Assembly: GCF_018866245.1 (NCBI RefSeq) | Contig: NZ_CP076458.1 | Span: 2,108,001-2,172,000, forward strand | DNA from: Novisyntrophococcus fermenticellae | Lineage (GTDB): Bacteria; Bacillota; Clostridia; Lachnospirales; Lachnospiraceae | Direction: 5' to 3' | Length of the DNA: 64,000 nucleotides | In this document: positions 33,380 to 41,872 of the stretch, piece by piece | How the letters are laid out: each line of letters begins with the position of its first letter | How positions within the stretch are numbered: position 1 is the stretch's first letter | Made by a program: the position numbers and the translations under genes | Notes under the pieces: generated by a model | Told to the model about the DNA's origin: nothing | Database searches by the model: none | Seen by the model: the letters and a program-made list of their open reading frames with translations, nothing else

Positions 33380-35176
33380 TTATTCATTCGGAGTTTCCGG
33401 AGCCGGCGTATCAGTTGGCGGCGGATCTGTAGGCGTCTGTTCCGGAGTGGGTGCTTCCGTTGGATCTGGTGTTGGTGTCTGGGGATTTTCCGTCGGTGTT
33501 TTTGTTGGCGTCTTGGTTGGTGCTTCTGTCGGAGCCTGTGTAGGGGTCTTGTTTGCGGAGGAGGAAATACTCTTCTTCGTAGACGCTCCCACACTATATG
33601 GTTCTGAATAATAGCAGATAATCGGCATACTCTTATCAATAATTTCATAGATAGCCTGCGCCTTACTCTTTGGAAGGTTGATGCAGCCATGAGAGCCGCT
33701 CCGCTTATAAGTATTCGTCCCAAATTGGCTGGAGGAGCGCCAGGTTGCATCATGTAAACCAATTCCTCCATTAAACGGCATCCAGTACGTCACCGGAGAT
33801 TCCCACTCATAGGTTCCGTCCTCTTTCTTCGGTCCCCGTAACACAGATGGTGATTTTTTAAAGGTCAATGTAAATATACCCGGAGGTGTCCAGCGGTCAG
33901 AGGTCATCATTCCCGATACACACCCTGTCTCCACTGCCAATGCTCCGTCTTTATATACCCATACATACTGACGGCTCAAATCTATTTCCACATAAGAATT
34001 TCCAAACCCGTTATTCTCATAGTACAACGCTTCATGGGAAAAATTCGGTTTTCGTGTAGTTACCGTATGATTGGCCAGCTCTTCTGTCAGCTGTGCCACT
34101 TCCGCCTCCTGATTGATTTGGAATCCATACTTCCCTTTAACCGTAATTTCACCCAATCCTGTCGCATTGAATTTGGCATCCGTGTCATAGGTGTTGACTG
34201 CCTGAGCCATGGCGGCCACATATTCAGCAATATGCTGATTCCACGCCGTCTCGTCTTTCGAATAGGAACCATTTTCATCCACGGTAAGCCAGTCCTTCAG
34301 TGTGGAACCGTCCAATACCTGATCACCGGCCGGAAGCTGATAGGTGATGCTGCTGGCCGTAAGTTCATTCAGCCGGTCTGCCTGAGCTTTCAAAGTTTTA
34401 TCATCCGCCGTCACTCCAGGCCTGATATACGCTCCCAGTTTTTCTAAAGAAAGTTTCTTTTCTCCACTTTCCATCGTTTCCTGAATACCCTTCATGACCT
34501 TATCCATATCCAGTTTACTTCCATTTACTTCCGGGGTCACCTGAAACCTGGTATCCACAAATTCTACTTTGGCATCGGAAGGTTCTTCCATATTAGCGGC
34601 CTGCATCTGAGGCATTGCTGTAACGATCTGATTCAGCTTCTCCTCATCATACTTTATGCCTGCCTTAAATTCGTAATTCTCGGAACCTCCAAACACTCCT
34701 TTGAACCACAGGAACGGATTCTGCTCTTCTTTGAGTTTTTCTATACTTCCATCGGGAACATACGCAAGATTCACATCAGTTCCCCTGATCTCTGATTTTT
34801 GTCCGTCCTGAAATTCCAGTTCCAGTCCGTACTTCTCTACCTGATCCCGGATATTCGCTTCAGCCTGATTCACTGTCAGGCCGCTGCAATCCGTATTGTT
34901 AATCATCGTTCCTTTTAAGAAACGACTGTTGTAGTAGTAAGTATATCCACCGTATACGCCGGCAAGCGTCACAAAGAGTACTGCAAGCACGGAAAGTACT
35001 ATGATTTTGACCTTCCCTGATTTTCTGTTATTGCTGCCGTCTCCGCCATACGCGTCATAGCGATAATCATCCTCTCTGTCTTCCTGCTTCTCCTGATATT
35101 CCGGAACCGGCTGTCCCATGAAATTTTCCAGTTCCTTTTCCAGTTGTTCCTGGAAATTATTATCATCATATCCCAT
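33380..35176 (-). CDS. L,D-transpeptidase with YkuD domain and Pro/Thr-rich tail
   Basis: Cell-wall cross-linking enzyme acting outside the membrane. It has a cytoplasmic N-terminus, one membrane helix near residues 55-75 (VKIIVLSVLAVLFVTLAGVY), two PG-binding-4-type repeats (about 90-330), and a YkuD catalytic domain near 400-525 with the nucleophile in SGSHGCINLP. The last 60 residues are a low-complexity tail of PTEAPTKTPT-like repeats. L,D-transpeptidases make 3-3 cross-links and resist most beta-lactams. The length of 598 aa is on the long side because of the tail. It is 38 bases downstream of dut, same strand. Confidence 0.92.
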   Translation of the reverse strand: MGYDDNNFQEQLEKELENFMGQPVPEYQEKQEDREDDYRYDAYGGDGSNNRKSGKVKIIVLSVLAVLFVTLAGVYGGYTYYYNSRFLKGTMINNTDCSGLTVNQAEANIRDQVEKYGLELEFQDGQKSEIRGTDVNLAYVPDGSIEKLKEEQNPFLWFKGVFGGSENYEFKAGIKYDEEKLNQIVTAMPQMQAANMEEPSDAKVEFVDTRFQVTPEVNGSKLDMDKVMKGIQETMESGEKKLSLEKLGAYIRPGVTADDKTLKAQADRLNELTASSITYQLPAGDQVLDGSTLKDWLTVDENGSYSKDETAWNQHIAEYVAAMAQAVNTYDTDAKFNATGLGEITVKGKYGFQINQEAEVAQLTEELANHTVTTRKPNFSHEALYYENNGFGNSYVEIDLSRQYVWVYKDGALAVETGCVSGMMTSDRWTPPGIFTLTFKKSPSVLRGPKKEDGTYEWESPVTYWMPFNGGIGLHDATWRSSSQFGTNTYKRSGSHGCINLPKSKAQAIYEIIDKSMPIICYYSEPYSVGASTKKSISSSANKTPTQAPTEAPTKTPTKTPTENPQTPTPDPTEAPTPEQTPTDPPPTDTPAPETPNE

Positions 35177-35214
35177 TCATCTTACTCCTAAAGTACTAAA
35201 CCTGTTTCAATCTG

Positions 35215-35646
35215 TTACTGTACTCCTGTACTCCCGATTCCGCCTCTGTTCTCCCCTGTGAGTTCAGCCTCTTCAAAAAATAAGGTCGGCTGGTGTTCAA
35301 AGATACGGAACTGGCAGATACGGTCATTCCTGTGTATCACCGTATCCTTTAATGCATAGACAGGCATACACCACCAGTCTTCAGGTCCGCAATAGGATTC
35401 ATCTATTACACCACAGTGGTTTGTCTGTATTATACCAAAATTTTTGAATGTAGAACTTCTGGGAACCACGTGTGCTTCATAGCCTTTCGGCAGCTCCATC
35501 GCCACCCCAAGTGGTATCAGACGAAACTCTCCTGCCTTCATCTTGATTTCTTCCGCTGCCCGCAGATCAATCCAATCTGATTTTCCATCAATATATCTTA
35601 ATCGTTCTATCTGATTATTCAGATACTTTATCTTAATTCTCTTCAT
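35215..35646 (-). CDS. dut: dUTP diphosphatase
   Basis: Hydrolyses dUTP to dUMP and pyrophosphate, keeping uracil out of DNA and feeding dTMP synthesis. The five trimeric dUTPase motifs can be followed: DLRAAEE near 27, [10 protein letters not shown] near 63, [11 protein letters not shown] near 79, [10 protein letters not shown] near 105 and GGIGSTG at the C-terminus. Motif 3 continues [10 protein letters not shown], with extra aromatic residues. The length of 143 aa is normal. Its start is next to the nrdG stop, so the two dNTP-related genes are co-transcribed. Confidence 0.9.
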   Translation of the reverse strand: MKRIKIKYLNNQIERLRYIDGKSDWIDLRAAEEIKMKAGEFRLIPLGVAMELPKGYEAHVVPRSSTFKNFGIIQTNHCGVIDESYCGPEDWWCMPVYALKDTVIHRNDRICQFRIFEHQPTLFFEEAELTGENRGGIGSTGVQ

Positions 35647-36150
35647 CTAAACGTTTGTCTCCTCCGCATAAAGTACGACCTGCCCCAGTTGTATCGTCTT
35701 TGGTACATCGATAACTCTCTGGTTAGAACTGCCCTTCCAGGGCAGGGTTACGTTCCGTTCGGACTCCATATACCTTCCATCCACAACAACATCCAGGTAG
35801 TTTATAATCGGTTCATGCTGTATCTCTTCCCAAAGGTATCCGGTATAGAGCCAGATGGTCTTATCCGGATATCTGGCTTTGACTGCCTTGGAAAGTAAAT
35901 AAACTTCTTCTCTGTTACCCGGAAACAGCGGATCGCCGCCTGAAAATGTGATACCCGAAATATAGTCCTGCTGCAGCTGTTCAAAAATCTCCTCCTTTGC
36001 TTCCCCGTCAAAGTTAAGTCCGCATTCCGGATCCCAGGTTATCGGGTTCTGACAGCCTTCACAGTGATGGGAGCATCCGGAAACCCAAAGAACAACCCGG
36101 AGCCCCTCGCCATTTTTCATATCATCTTTGGTTATATTGTGATATCTCAA
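35647..36150 (-). CDS. nrdG: Anaerobic ribonucleotide reductase activating protein
   Basis: Radical-SAM enzyme that installs the glycyl radical on the class III reductase NrdD. The [4Fe-4S] cysteine motif is CSHHCEGCQNP near residues 26-36 (CxxxCxxC) and the SAM-binding GGDPL follows near 71. I choose a TTG start at 36148-36150: GGGAGAG lies six bases upstream and the resulting MRYHNITKDDMKNGEG matches NrdG starts; the GTG nine codons earlier has no ribosome site. The length of 167 aa is typical. Its partner nrdD is not adjacent. Confidence 0.88.
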   Translation of the reverse strand: MRYHNITKDDMKNGEGLRVVLWVSGCSHHCEGCQNPITWDPECGLNFDGEAKEEIFEQLQQDYISGITFSGGDPLFPGNREEVYLLSKAVKARYPDKTIWLYTGYLWEEIQHEPIINYLDVVVDGRYMESERNVTLPWKGSSNQRVIDVPKTIQLGQVVLYAEETNV

Positions 36151-36193
36151 TTTTATCTCTCCCTCGCTCAGATACACCTTTTAAGCGCAGGCA

Positions 36194-36236
36194 CAAAGGG
36201 AGAAGCCAACAGACATCTGTGTACTGACTTCTCCCG
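36194..36236 (-). terminator. Terminator after pnp
   Basis: Minus strand GGGAGAAG pairs with CTTCTCCC around a 22-base loop and is followed by TTTG; only nine bases past the pnp stop. Confidence 0.7.
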
Positions 36237-36244
36237 TCTCATTC

Positions 36245-38338
36245 TTATGCTTCTGTCGGTACATCCTTGATGCTGAAACTGATTCTTCCCATCTTGTCTT
36301 TTCCAAGACATACAACCTTGACCACATCGCCCAGCGTCAATACATCTTCCACACGATTAATACGCTCCTTGGCTATCTTGGAGATGTGAACCATCCCTTC
36401 TTTTCCCGGTGCAAATTCCAGGAATGCGCCAAATTCCTTAATACTTACAACTTTACCTGTAAATATCTGTCCGGCTTCAAAATCGGTGGTAATCGTCTTA
36501 ATATAGTCCATGGCTTTATCCATGGCCGCTTTGTCCGTCCCACAGATGGATACTGCGCCATCATCTGAAATATCAATCTTTACTCCGGTTTCTTCAATAA
36601 TCGCATTAATAGTCTTTCCGCGCTGTCCGACTACATCTCCGATTTTTGCCGGATCAATCTGAATCTGGATAATCTTAGGTGCATATTGACCAACTTCCTT
36701 ACGCGGAGCGGCAATGGTCTTTTCCATAACTTCATTCAGGATATATTCTCTTGCTTCCTTTGTTTTAAGGATAGCTTCTTCAATAATAGGCCTGGTAAGT
36801 CCGTGAATCTTTATATCCATCTGAATCGCTGTAATTCCATCATGCGTTCCCGCAACTTTAAAGTCCATGTCTCCAAAGAAATCTTCAAGACCCTGAATAT
36901 CGGTCAGTACCAGATAATCATCATCGCTGTCTCCGGTAACCAGTCCGCAGGAGATGCCCGCAACAGATTTCTTAATCGGTACGCCTGCAGCCATCAATGA
37001 CATCGTGGAAGCACAGATACTTGCCTGTGAAGTAGATCCATTTGACTCAAAGGTCTCGGAAACCGTACGGATTGCATATGGGAATTCCTCAGGCGTCGGA
37101 AGAACAGGAACCAGAGCTCTCTCTGCCAGAGCACCATGTCCGATCTCACGGCGTCCCGGACCACGGGACGGCTTTGTCTCCCCTACGGAGTAAGACGGAA
37201 AATTATAATGATGCATATAGCGTTTGGATGTTTCAAATTCATCGAGTCCGTCCAGCTTCTGAGCTTCTGAAAGCGGTGCCAGCGTAGTAACAGTGCAAAT
37301 CTGTGTCTGGCCACGAGTGAACATAGCAGAACCATGAACTCTTGGAATCAGGTCAATCTCGGCCGCCAGCGGACGAATCTGATCAATCGCACGGCCATCC
37401 GGACGTTTATGATCTTTTAATATCATCTTCCGGACCGTCTTCTTCTGATATTGATAAATCGCTTCGTCAAGGACTTCCAGCCATTCTTCATTCTCTGCAA
37501 ATGCTTCTGTCAGGCGCCCGGTGATATTGCGGATGTTTTCTTCTCTTTTCTGCTTTTCATCTGTAAATACAGCCTCCTCCATCTGAACCGGAGGTACAAT
37601 TTCTTTAATTGCGGAAAATAATTCTTCCGGAATCGCACAGCTTTCATAGGAATGCTTTTCTTTTCCGCACGCGGAAACGATCTGATCAATAAATTCTATG
37701 ATTTTCTGATTCACTTCATGAGCCTTGAAGATTGCGTCAATCATCTTCTGTTCGGGAATTTCATTAGCACCAGCCTCAATCATGATTACCTTTTCTCTTG
37801 TGGATGCAACAGTCAGGGATAAATCCGAGATATCCTTCTGCGCAAGCGTCGGATTGACAATTAGTTCTCCATCAATCATACCTAACTGAGTCATGGCACA
37901 AGGACCGTCAAACGGTATGTCTGAAATACAGGTCGCTATTGCGGAACCAAGCATGGCCACCACCTCAGGATTACACACAGGATCCACGGACATAATCATG
38001 TTGCTCAGCGTCACATCATTTCTGTAATCCTTGGGAAACAACGGACGCATGGGACGGTCAATGACACGTGAAGTCAATATTGCATGCTCTGTAGCTTTTC
38101 CTTCACGCTTATTAAAGCCACCCGGAATTTTCCCGACTGCGTATTGTTTTTCTTCATATTCAACACTTAACGGAAAGAAATCAATCCCTTCCCTGGGCTT
38201 ATCGGATGCTGTAGCGGTCGACAATACCACTGTATCTCCATAATGCATAAATGCAGCACCATTTGCCTGCTTTCCGACTCGGTTCACATCAACTGTCAGG
38301 GTTCTGCCTGCCAGATCCATACTGAAACTTTTATACAT
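36245..38338 (-). CDS. pnp: Polyribonucleotide nucleotidyltransferase (PNPase)
   Basis: Phosphorolytic 3'-5' exoribonuclease of the RNA decay machinery. Two RNase PH-like domains (residues about 10-230 and 310-540, with an all-alpha linker), then KH (IGDVVGQRGKTINAI near 565) and S1 (GKVVSIKEFGAFLEFAPG near 625). The length of 697 aa is standard. The second core has TRGQTQ near 345 and GRREIGHGALAERAL near 395. It follows rpsO as in most bacteria; a hairpin between them may be an RNase III or termination site. Confidence 0.97.
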   Translation of the reverse strand: MYKSFSMDLAGRTLTVDVNRVGKQANGAAFMHYGDTVVLSTATASDKPREGIDFFPLSVEYEEKQYAVGKIPGGFNKREGKATEHAILTSRVIDRPMRPLFPKDYRNDVTLSNMIMSVDPVCNPEVVAMLGSAIATCISDIPFDGPCAMTQLGMIDGELIVNPTLAQKDISDLSLTVASTREKVIMIEAGANEIPEQKMIDAIFKAHEVNQKIIEFIDQIVSACGKEKHSYESCAIPEELFSAIKEIVPPVQMEEAVFTDEKQKREENIRNITGRLTEAFAENEEWLEVLDEAIYQYQKKTVRKMILKDHKRPDGRAIDQIRPLAAEIDLIPRVHGSAMFTRGQTQICTVTTLAPLSEAQKLDGLDEFETSKRYMHHYNFPSYSVGETKPSRGPGRREIGHGALAERALVPVLPTPEEFPYAIRTVSETFESNGSTSQASICASTMSLMAAGVPIKKSVAGISCGLVTGDSDDDYLVLTDIQGLEDFFGDMDFKVAGTHDGITAIQMDIKIHGLTRPIIEEAILKTKEAREYILNEVMEKTIAAPRKEVGQYAPKIIQIQIDPAKIGDVVGQRGKTINAIIEETGVKIDISDDGAVSICGTDKAAMDKAMDYIKTITTDFEAGQIFTGKVVSIKEFGAFLEFAPGKEGMVHISKIAKERINRVEDVLTLGDVVKVVCLGKDKMGRISFSIKDVPTEA

Positions 38339-38545
38339 AGGTTTCTCCTTTTCATATTACGGTCTCTGCCGTATTGATGTCCTGTATACTTAAACTACAG
38401 GTATAGCATCCGGGCGGCTTACTCCGAAACAACTGAAAAATACACTGTCTGCTAAAAAATGTACTTTTCAGTGGTCTCGGAAGTTATAAATCTGCCCGGC
38501 TTTGCATTCTCATGTTTTTAACCCTGGTATCATCACATAGCGAAA

Positions 38546-38568
38546 CAGGGCGGAAAATGTCCGCCCTG
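38546..38568 (-). terminator. Hairpin between rpsO and pnp
   Basis: CAGGGCGGA / TCCGCCCTG, a 9-bp GC-rich stem with a 5-base loop. It is followed on the minus strand only by GTTTCG, so it is a partial terminator or processing site. The remaining 200 bases to pnp hold no other recognisable element. Confidence 0.5.
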
Positions 38569-38579
38569 AATCAAACTGA

Positions 38580-38846
38580 TTATTTTCTGATTCCTAATCT
38601 TGCAATCAATGTACGGTATCTTTCAATATCAGTGTTCTTCAAATAGTCAAGCAAACCACGTCTCTGACCAACCATCTTCAAAAGTCCTCTTCTGGAATGA
38701 TGGTCTTTGTGATGAACCTTCAGATGCTCTGTGAGCTCATTAATTCTTTCTGTCAGAACTGCCACCTGTACTTCCGGTGAACCTGTGTCACCTTCTGTCC
38801 TGGCGTACTCTTTCATAATTGCCTGCTTCTTTTCTGGTGAAATCAT
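38580..38846 (-). CDS. rpsO: 30S ribosomal protein S15
   Basis: Binds the central domain of 16S rRNA early in 30S assembly. The 88-aa sequence is clearly S15: [45 protein letters not shown]. Its neighbour pnp is the classical pairing. The leader of about 80 bases contains two small hairpins (GAGATTGGAATCTC and TTAACGGCGTTAA), the second just before the ribosome site AGGAGG; S15 often represses its own translation through such leaders. Confidence 0.98.
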   Translation of the reverse strand: MISPEKKQAIMKEYARTEGDTGSPEVQVAVLTERINELTEHLKVHHKDHHSRRGLLKMVGQRRGLLDYLKNTDIERYRTLIARLGIRK

Positions 38847-38936
38847 GTCTGTTTCCTCCTAATTTTTTTAACGCCGTTAATCAAGAGATGGTCGGAGATT
38901 CCAATCTCTGAATCAAGGCTAATCTCACACTGATAC

Positions 38937-38965
38937 AGTATAGCATAGCGGATATCCCTTGTAAA
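38937..38965 (-). promoter_or_regulatory. rpsO promoter
   Basis: Minus strand -35 TTTACA (38960-38965), 17-base spacer, -10 TATACT (38937-38942). Confidence 0.75.
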
Positions 38966-39007
38966 CCTTTTTCGTTTTACGTTTTTATTACAGTTTAGCC
39001 ATATATT

Positions 39008-39748
39008 TCAGCCAAGGACATCCACCGCCCATACAGCGTGACTGTAATCCAGATTTGAAATACAGATCCCTTTCTTCGCACAACTGGCATTTAAAACTTG
39101 TCCATCTCCCAGATTGATGACCACATGATAGATAGAACCGCCCTTTTCATAAAAAATTAAATCTCCAGGCTGTGCACTTTCTACAGAAATCCGATTTCCA
39201 ACGTTGGCCTGTGCTGCGGAAACTCTTGGCAGTTCCACGCCAAATTCTCTATATACACTTTGCACATATCCGGAACAGTCTGCCCCGTTCGTAAGGCTTG
39301 TACCACCCCAGACATATGGATTTCCTATAAACTGACTTGCAAAATCAATCAACTGCTGCCGCACCGGGGATACCTTCTCCGCCACCGGGAGATTTGCCAT
39401 TCCAACAGTTTCTATGAGATGTTCTGTCTCCTGAGGAGAATACAGATAATCTGCGCTTACATAGCCGGCCACTTCTCCTGAATTTACAAGGCACCAGCCG
39501 TTTTCATAGCCTTTGACTTCCATCAGTCCAAAAGCGTGTATTTTTCCCACAATATCCCCCTCCACGCCCGGAAGTGAACGGATATTGAGTTTTGTACTTA
39601 CATTTGCTGCCGCAAAATGTTCCTCATTCGTATCGGATTTCGTCTGTGTCAGCAGATTGCTTCCAACTTCAGCCCGTACAGCCTGTCCGCCGCAGACAAT
39701 CCACATGATGGCGATTACCAGTGTCAGTGCATATTTGTTCCGATACAT
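39008..39748 (-). CDS. Secreted NlpC/P60 endopeptidase with SH3 domain
   Basis: Peptidoglycan stem-peptide hydrolase. It has an N-terminal signal peptide (MYRNKYALTLVIAIMWIVCGGQAVRAE), a bacterial SH3 segment (about 45-105: STKLNIRSLPGVEGDIVGKI...GYVSADYLYS) and a C-terminal NlpC/P60 domain. There the catalytic Cys is in ADCSGYVQSVYREFG, and the His in HVVINLGDGQVLNAS. The length of 246 aa is typical. I start at the ATG at 39746-39748 with AGGAGG four bases upstream; the frame could extend seven codons to a TTG without a ribosome site. It is monocistronic; no terminator is seen before the rpsO promoter. Confidence 0.92.
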   Translation of the reverse strand: MYRNKYALTLVIAIMWIVCGGQAVRAEVGSNLLTQTKSDTNEEHFAAANVSTKLNIRSLPGVEGDIVGKIHAFGLMEVKGYENGWCLVNSGEVAGYVSADYLYSPQETEHLIETVGMANLPVAEKVSPVRQQLIDFASQFIGNPYVWGGTSLTNGADCSGYVQSVYREFGVELPRVSAAQANVGNRISVESAQPGDLIFYEKGGSIYHVVINLGDGQVLNASCAKKGICISNLDYSHAVWAVDVLG

Positions 39749-39904
39749 AAAACCTCCTGTTTGATTCAATACATTATGATGTTGAGTATTTCACATTTTT
39801 ATCATAATTATTACATTTGTGTTACATTTTTAATTATAACAGGAGGTAATAAATAGTCAAGAACAATCGTTCGACTGGGTTCATTGCAATTCGACAATAT
39901 TGTA

Positions 39905-39932
39905 AAACAGGGTGCTGTATCAAACAGCACCC
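39905..39932 (-). terminator. Terminator after kdgK
   Basis: Minus strand GGGTGCTG pairs with CAGCACCC around a 7-base loop and is followed by TGTTTTAC. Confidence 0.75.
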
Positions 39933-39976
39933 CATCCTATATAAATGCTTTCCATGGCAAAATGGACTAAATTAAG

Positions 39977-40999
39977 TTATCTCTGTACCCGTCCTGATGC
40001 ATCTCCACCGGCGAGTTTTTGCACTTCCTCCATGGATACCATGTTGAAGTCCCCTTCGATGGAATGTTTCAGACAGGATGCCGCAACTGCAAATTCTATG
40101 GTTGCCTGTGCATCATATCCATTCAGGCAGGCGCAGATCAGACCGCCGCCGAAGCTGTCACCGCCGCCTACGCGGTCAACGATATGCATCTTATATTTCT
40201 TACTGAAATAATAATCATTTCCGTCATATAACATGGCAGACCAGTTGTTGTCATTTGCAGAAATCGACTCCCTTAGTGTAATCGCAACTTTTGAGAATCC
40301 AAAGCGTTCAGCCAGTTGTTTTGCAACGGCTTTATAGCCTTCGTGATTTACGGTTCCGGCTGTGACATCTGTATTGGCGGCCTTAATACCGAATACATCC
40401 GATGCATCCTCTTCATTTGCGATGCAGACATCCACATATTTACAAAGCTCTCCCATCACCTGACCTGCCTTTTCTTTGGACCACAGTTTATTTCTGTAAT
40501 TCAAATCACAAGAGACGGTAACACCTGCTTCTTTGGCGGCTTTGCAAGCCTCCAGACAAATTGCCGCCGCATCATCATTCAACGCCGGGGTAATGCCTGT
40601 AAAATGAAACCACTCGACACCTTCAAAGATCTGCTTCCAGTCAAAGTCTGTGTTTTTCGCTGTAGCAATTGCAGACCCTGCACGGTCATAAATCACCTTG
40701 GAAGGTCTCTGGGAGGCACCTTTCTCCATATAATAAATACCTACACGATCGCCGCCGCGGACAATCCATGATGTATCCACTCCATATTTTCTTAAAGAAT
40801 TTATTGCAGCCTGGCCAATCTCATGCTTAGGAAGCTTTGTAACAAATGCTGCATCAATTCCATAGTTCGCCAGAGATACCGCAACATTGGCCTCACCGCC
40901 GCCGTATGTGGCCTCATAGGAATCTGCCTGCACAAAACGCAGATAGCCTTCCGGAACAAGTCTCAGCATAATTTCACCAAAAGTAATTACTCTTGCCAT
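39977..40999 (-). CDS. kdgK: 2-dehydro-3-deoxygluconokinase (PfkB family)
   Basis: Phosphorylates KDG to KDPG with ATP. PfkB-family features: TYGGGEANVAVSLANYG near 30-46 and the C-terminal DRVGGGDSFGGGLICACL near 275-292, with the catalytic Asp in GGGDSF. The length of 340 aa is typical of KdgK. It is 32 bases after kdgA on the same strand, together completing the lower pathway from uronates (KDG to KDPG to pyruvate and glyceraldehyde-3-P). Upper-pathway genes (uxaABC, kduID) are not in the window. Confidence 0.93.
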   Translation of the reverse strand: MARVITFGEIMLRLVPEGYLRFVQADSYEATYGGGEANVAVSLANYGIDAAFVTKLPKHEIGQAAINSLRKYGVDTSWIVRGGDRVGIYYMEKGASQRPSKVIYDRAGSAIATAKNTDFDWKQIFEGVEWFHFTGITPALNDDAAAICLEACKAAKEAGVTVSCDLNYRNKLWSKEKAGQVMGELCKYVDVCIANEEDASDVFGIKAANTDVTAGTVNHEGYKAVAKQLAERFGFSKVAITLRESISANDNNWSAMLYDGNDYYFSKKYKMHIVDRVGGGDSFGGGLICACLNGYDAQATIEFAVAASCLKHSIEGDFNMVSMEEVQKLAGGDASGRVQR

Positions 41000-41031
41000 T
41001 CTTCTATCTCCTCTATATCGCTATCCTGGTA

Positions 41032-41667
41032 TTACCTGATTTCTTTAACAAGGGAAACTGCTTCTCTTGTCATCTCAGTAATCTTATCAAACGCCCCTGC
41101 CTCAATCATATCTCCTTTTACCATCCAGCTGCCGCCGCATGCAAAGATTTTATCACAGATTAAATAGTCTTTCAGGTTTTTAAGACTGACTCCTCCGGTA
41201 GGCATGAATTTGATTCCCACATAGGCTGCCGATATAGCCTTGATTGTGGATACTCCGCCATATTGCTCAGCAGGGAAGAATTTCAGCACCTTCAATCCCC
41301 GTTTTACACCTTGTGCGACCTCAGAAGGAGTAACGCATCCAGGTAAAACCAGAATATTCCTGTCCAGACAATAGTCTACGACTTCAGGATCAAATCCGGG
41401 GCTTACGATAAACTTCGCTCCGGCTCCCACTGCGCGGTCGACCTGCTCCGTGGTGAGCACGGTTCCTGCCCCTACAAGCATATCGGGATACTTCTCACTC
41501 ATCGTGCGGATAGATTCCTCCGCAGCCGACGTGCGGAAAGTTACCTCTGCGCAGGGAAGACCGCCTTCGCAGAGAGCCTTTGCAAGAGGCTCGGCATCTT
41601 TTGCATCATTTAACACAACAACCGGTACTACACCAAACTTCGAAAGTTGTTCTAGAATTTCACTCAT
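41032..41667 (-). CDS. kdgA: KDPG / 4-hydroxy-2-oxoglutarate aldolase
   Basis: Splits 2-dehydro-3-deoxy-6-phosphogluconate to pyruvate and glyceraldehyde-3-P (class I aldolase). It has the catalytic Glu region CAEVTFRTSAAEESI near 36, GAGTVLTTEQ near 66, the KFIVSPGFD block near 85 and LKFFPAEQYGG near 128, whose Lys (near 129) forms the Schiff base; MPTGGV closes the phosphate site. The length of 211 aa is typical. It is the first gene of the kdgA-kdgK operon, divergent from an IclR regulator. Confidence 0.95.
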   Translation of the reverse strand: MSEILEQLSKFGVVPVVVLNDAKDAEPLAKALCEGGLPCAEVTFRTSAAEESIRTMSEKYPDMLVGAGTVLTTEQVDRAVGAGAKFIVSPGFDPEVVDYCLDRNILVLPGCVTPSEVAQGVKRGLKVLKFFPAEQYGGVSTIKAISAAYVGIKFMPTGGVSLKNLKDYLICDKIFACGGSWMVKGDMIEAGAFDKITEMTREAVSLVKEIR

Positions 41668-41698
41668 ATTCTCCTCCTGGATAAAATCTACGTATTTA

Positions 41699-41713
41699 TT
41701 CCATAATGTGGAA
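41699..41713. promoter_or_regulatory. Candidate IclR/KdgR operator
   Basis: TTCCA-TAATG-TGGAA, a perfect 5-5-5 palindrome, lies downstream of the kdgA start of transcription and about 30 bases before the kdgA ATG, a position suited to repression. Confidence 0.55.
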
Positions 41714-41743
41714 CTATATTTCGTAATATGATATTTATTTAAA

Positions 41744-41771
41744 ATTATACTACAAAATAATCGTTTGTCAA
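41744..41771 (-). promoter_or_regulatory. kdgA-kdgK promoter
   Basis: Minus strand -35 TTGACA (41766-41771), 16-base spacer, -10 TATAAT (41744-41749): consensus at both hexamers. Strong, so likely held down by the regulator. Confidence 0.85.
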
Positions 41772-41802
41772 TGCGGTTTTCATAAACTTTATTACTATTT
41801 GG

Positions 41803-41831
41803 TTGTCACAGGCTCTGCAAAGTGCTACAAT
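41803..41831 (+). promoter_or_regulatory. Promoter of the IclR regulator
   Basis: -35 TTGTCA (41803-41808), 17-base spacer, -10 TACAAT (41826-41831). Confidence 0.7.
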
Positions 41832-41872
41832 TACGCATAGCTAATCACATGATGTAAAGGCAGGAAATGATT

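Noticed and set aside
33390..33560. Minisatellite-like GT-rich plus strand
   Set aside because: It is the reverse complement of the codons for the Pro/Thr-rich tail of the L,D-transpeptidase, not a separate repeat element.
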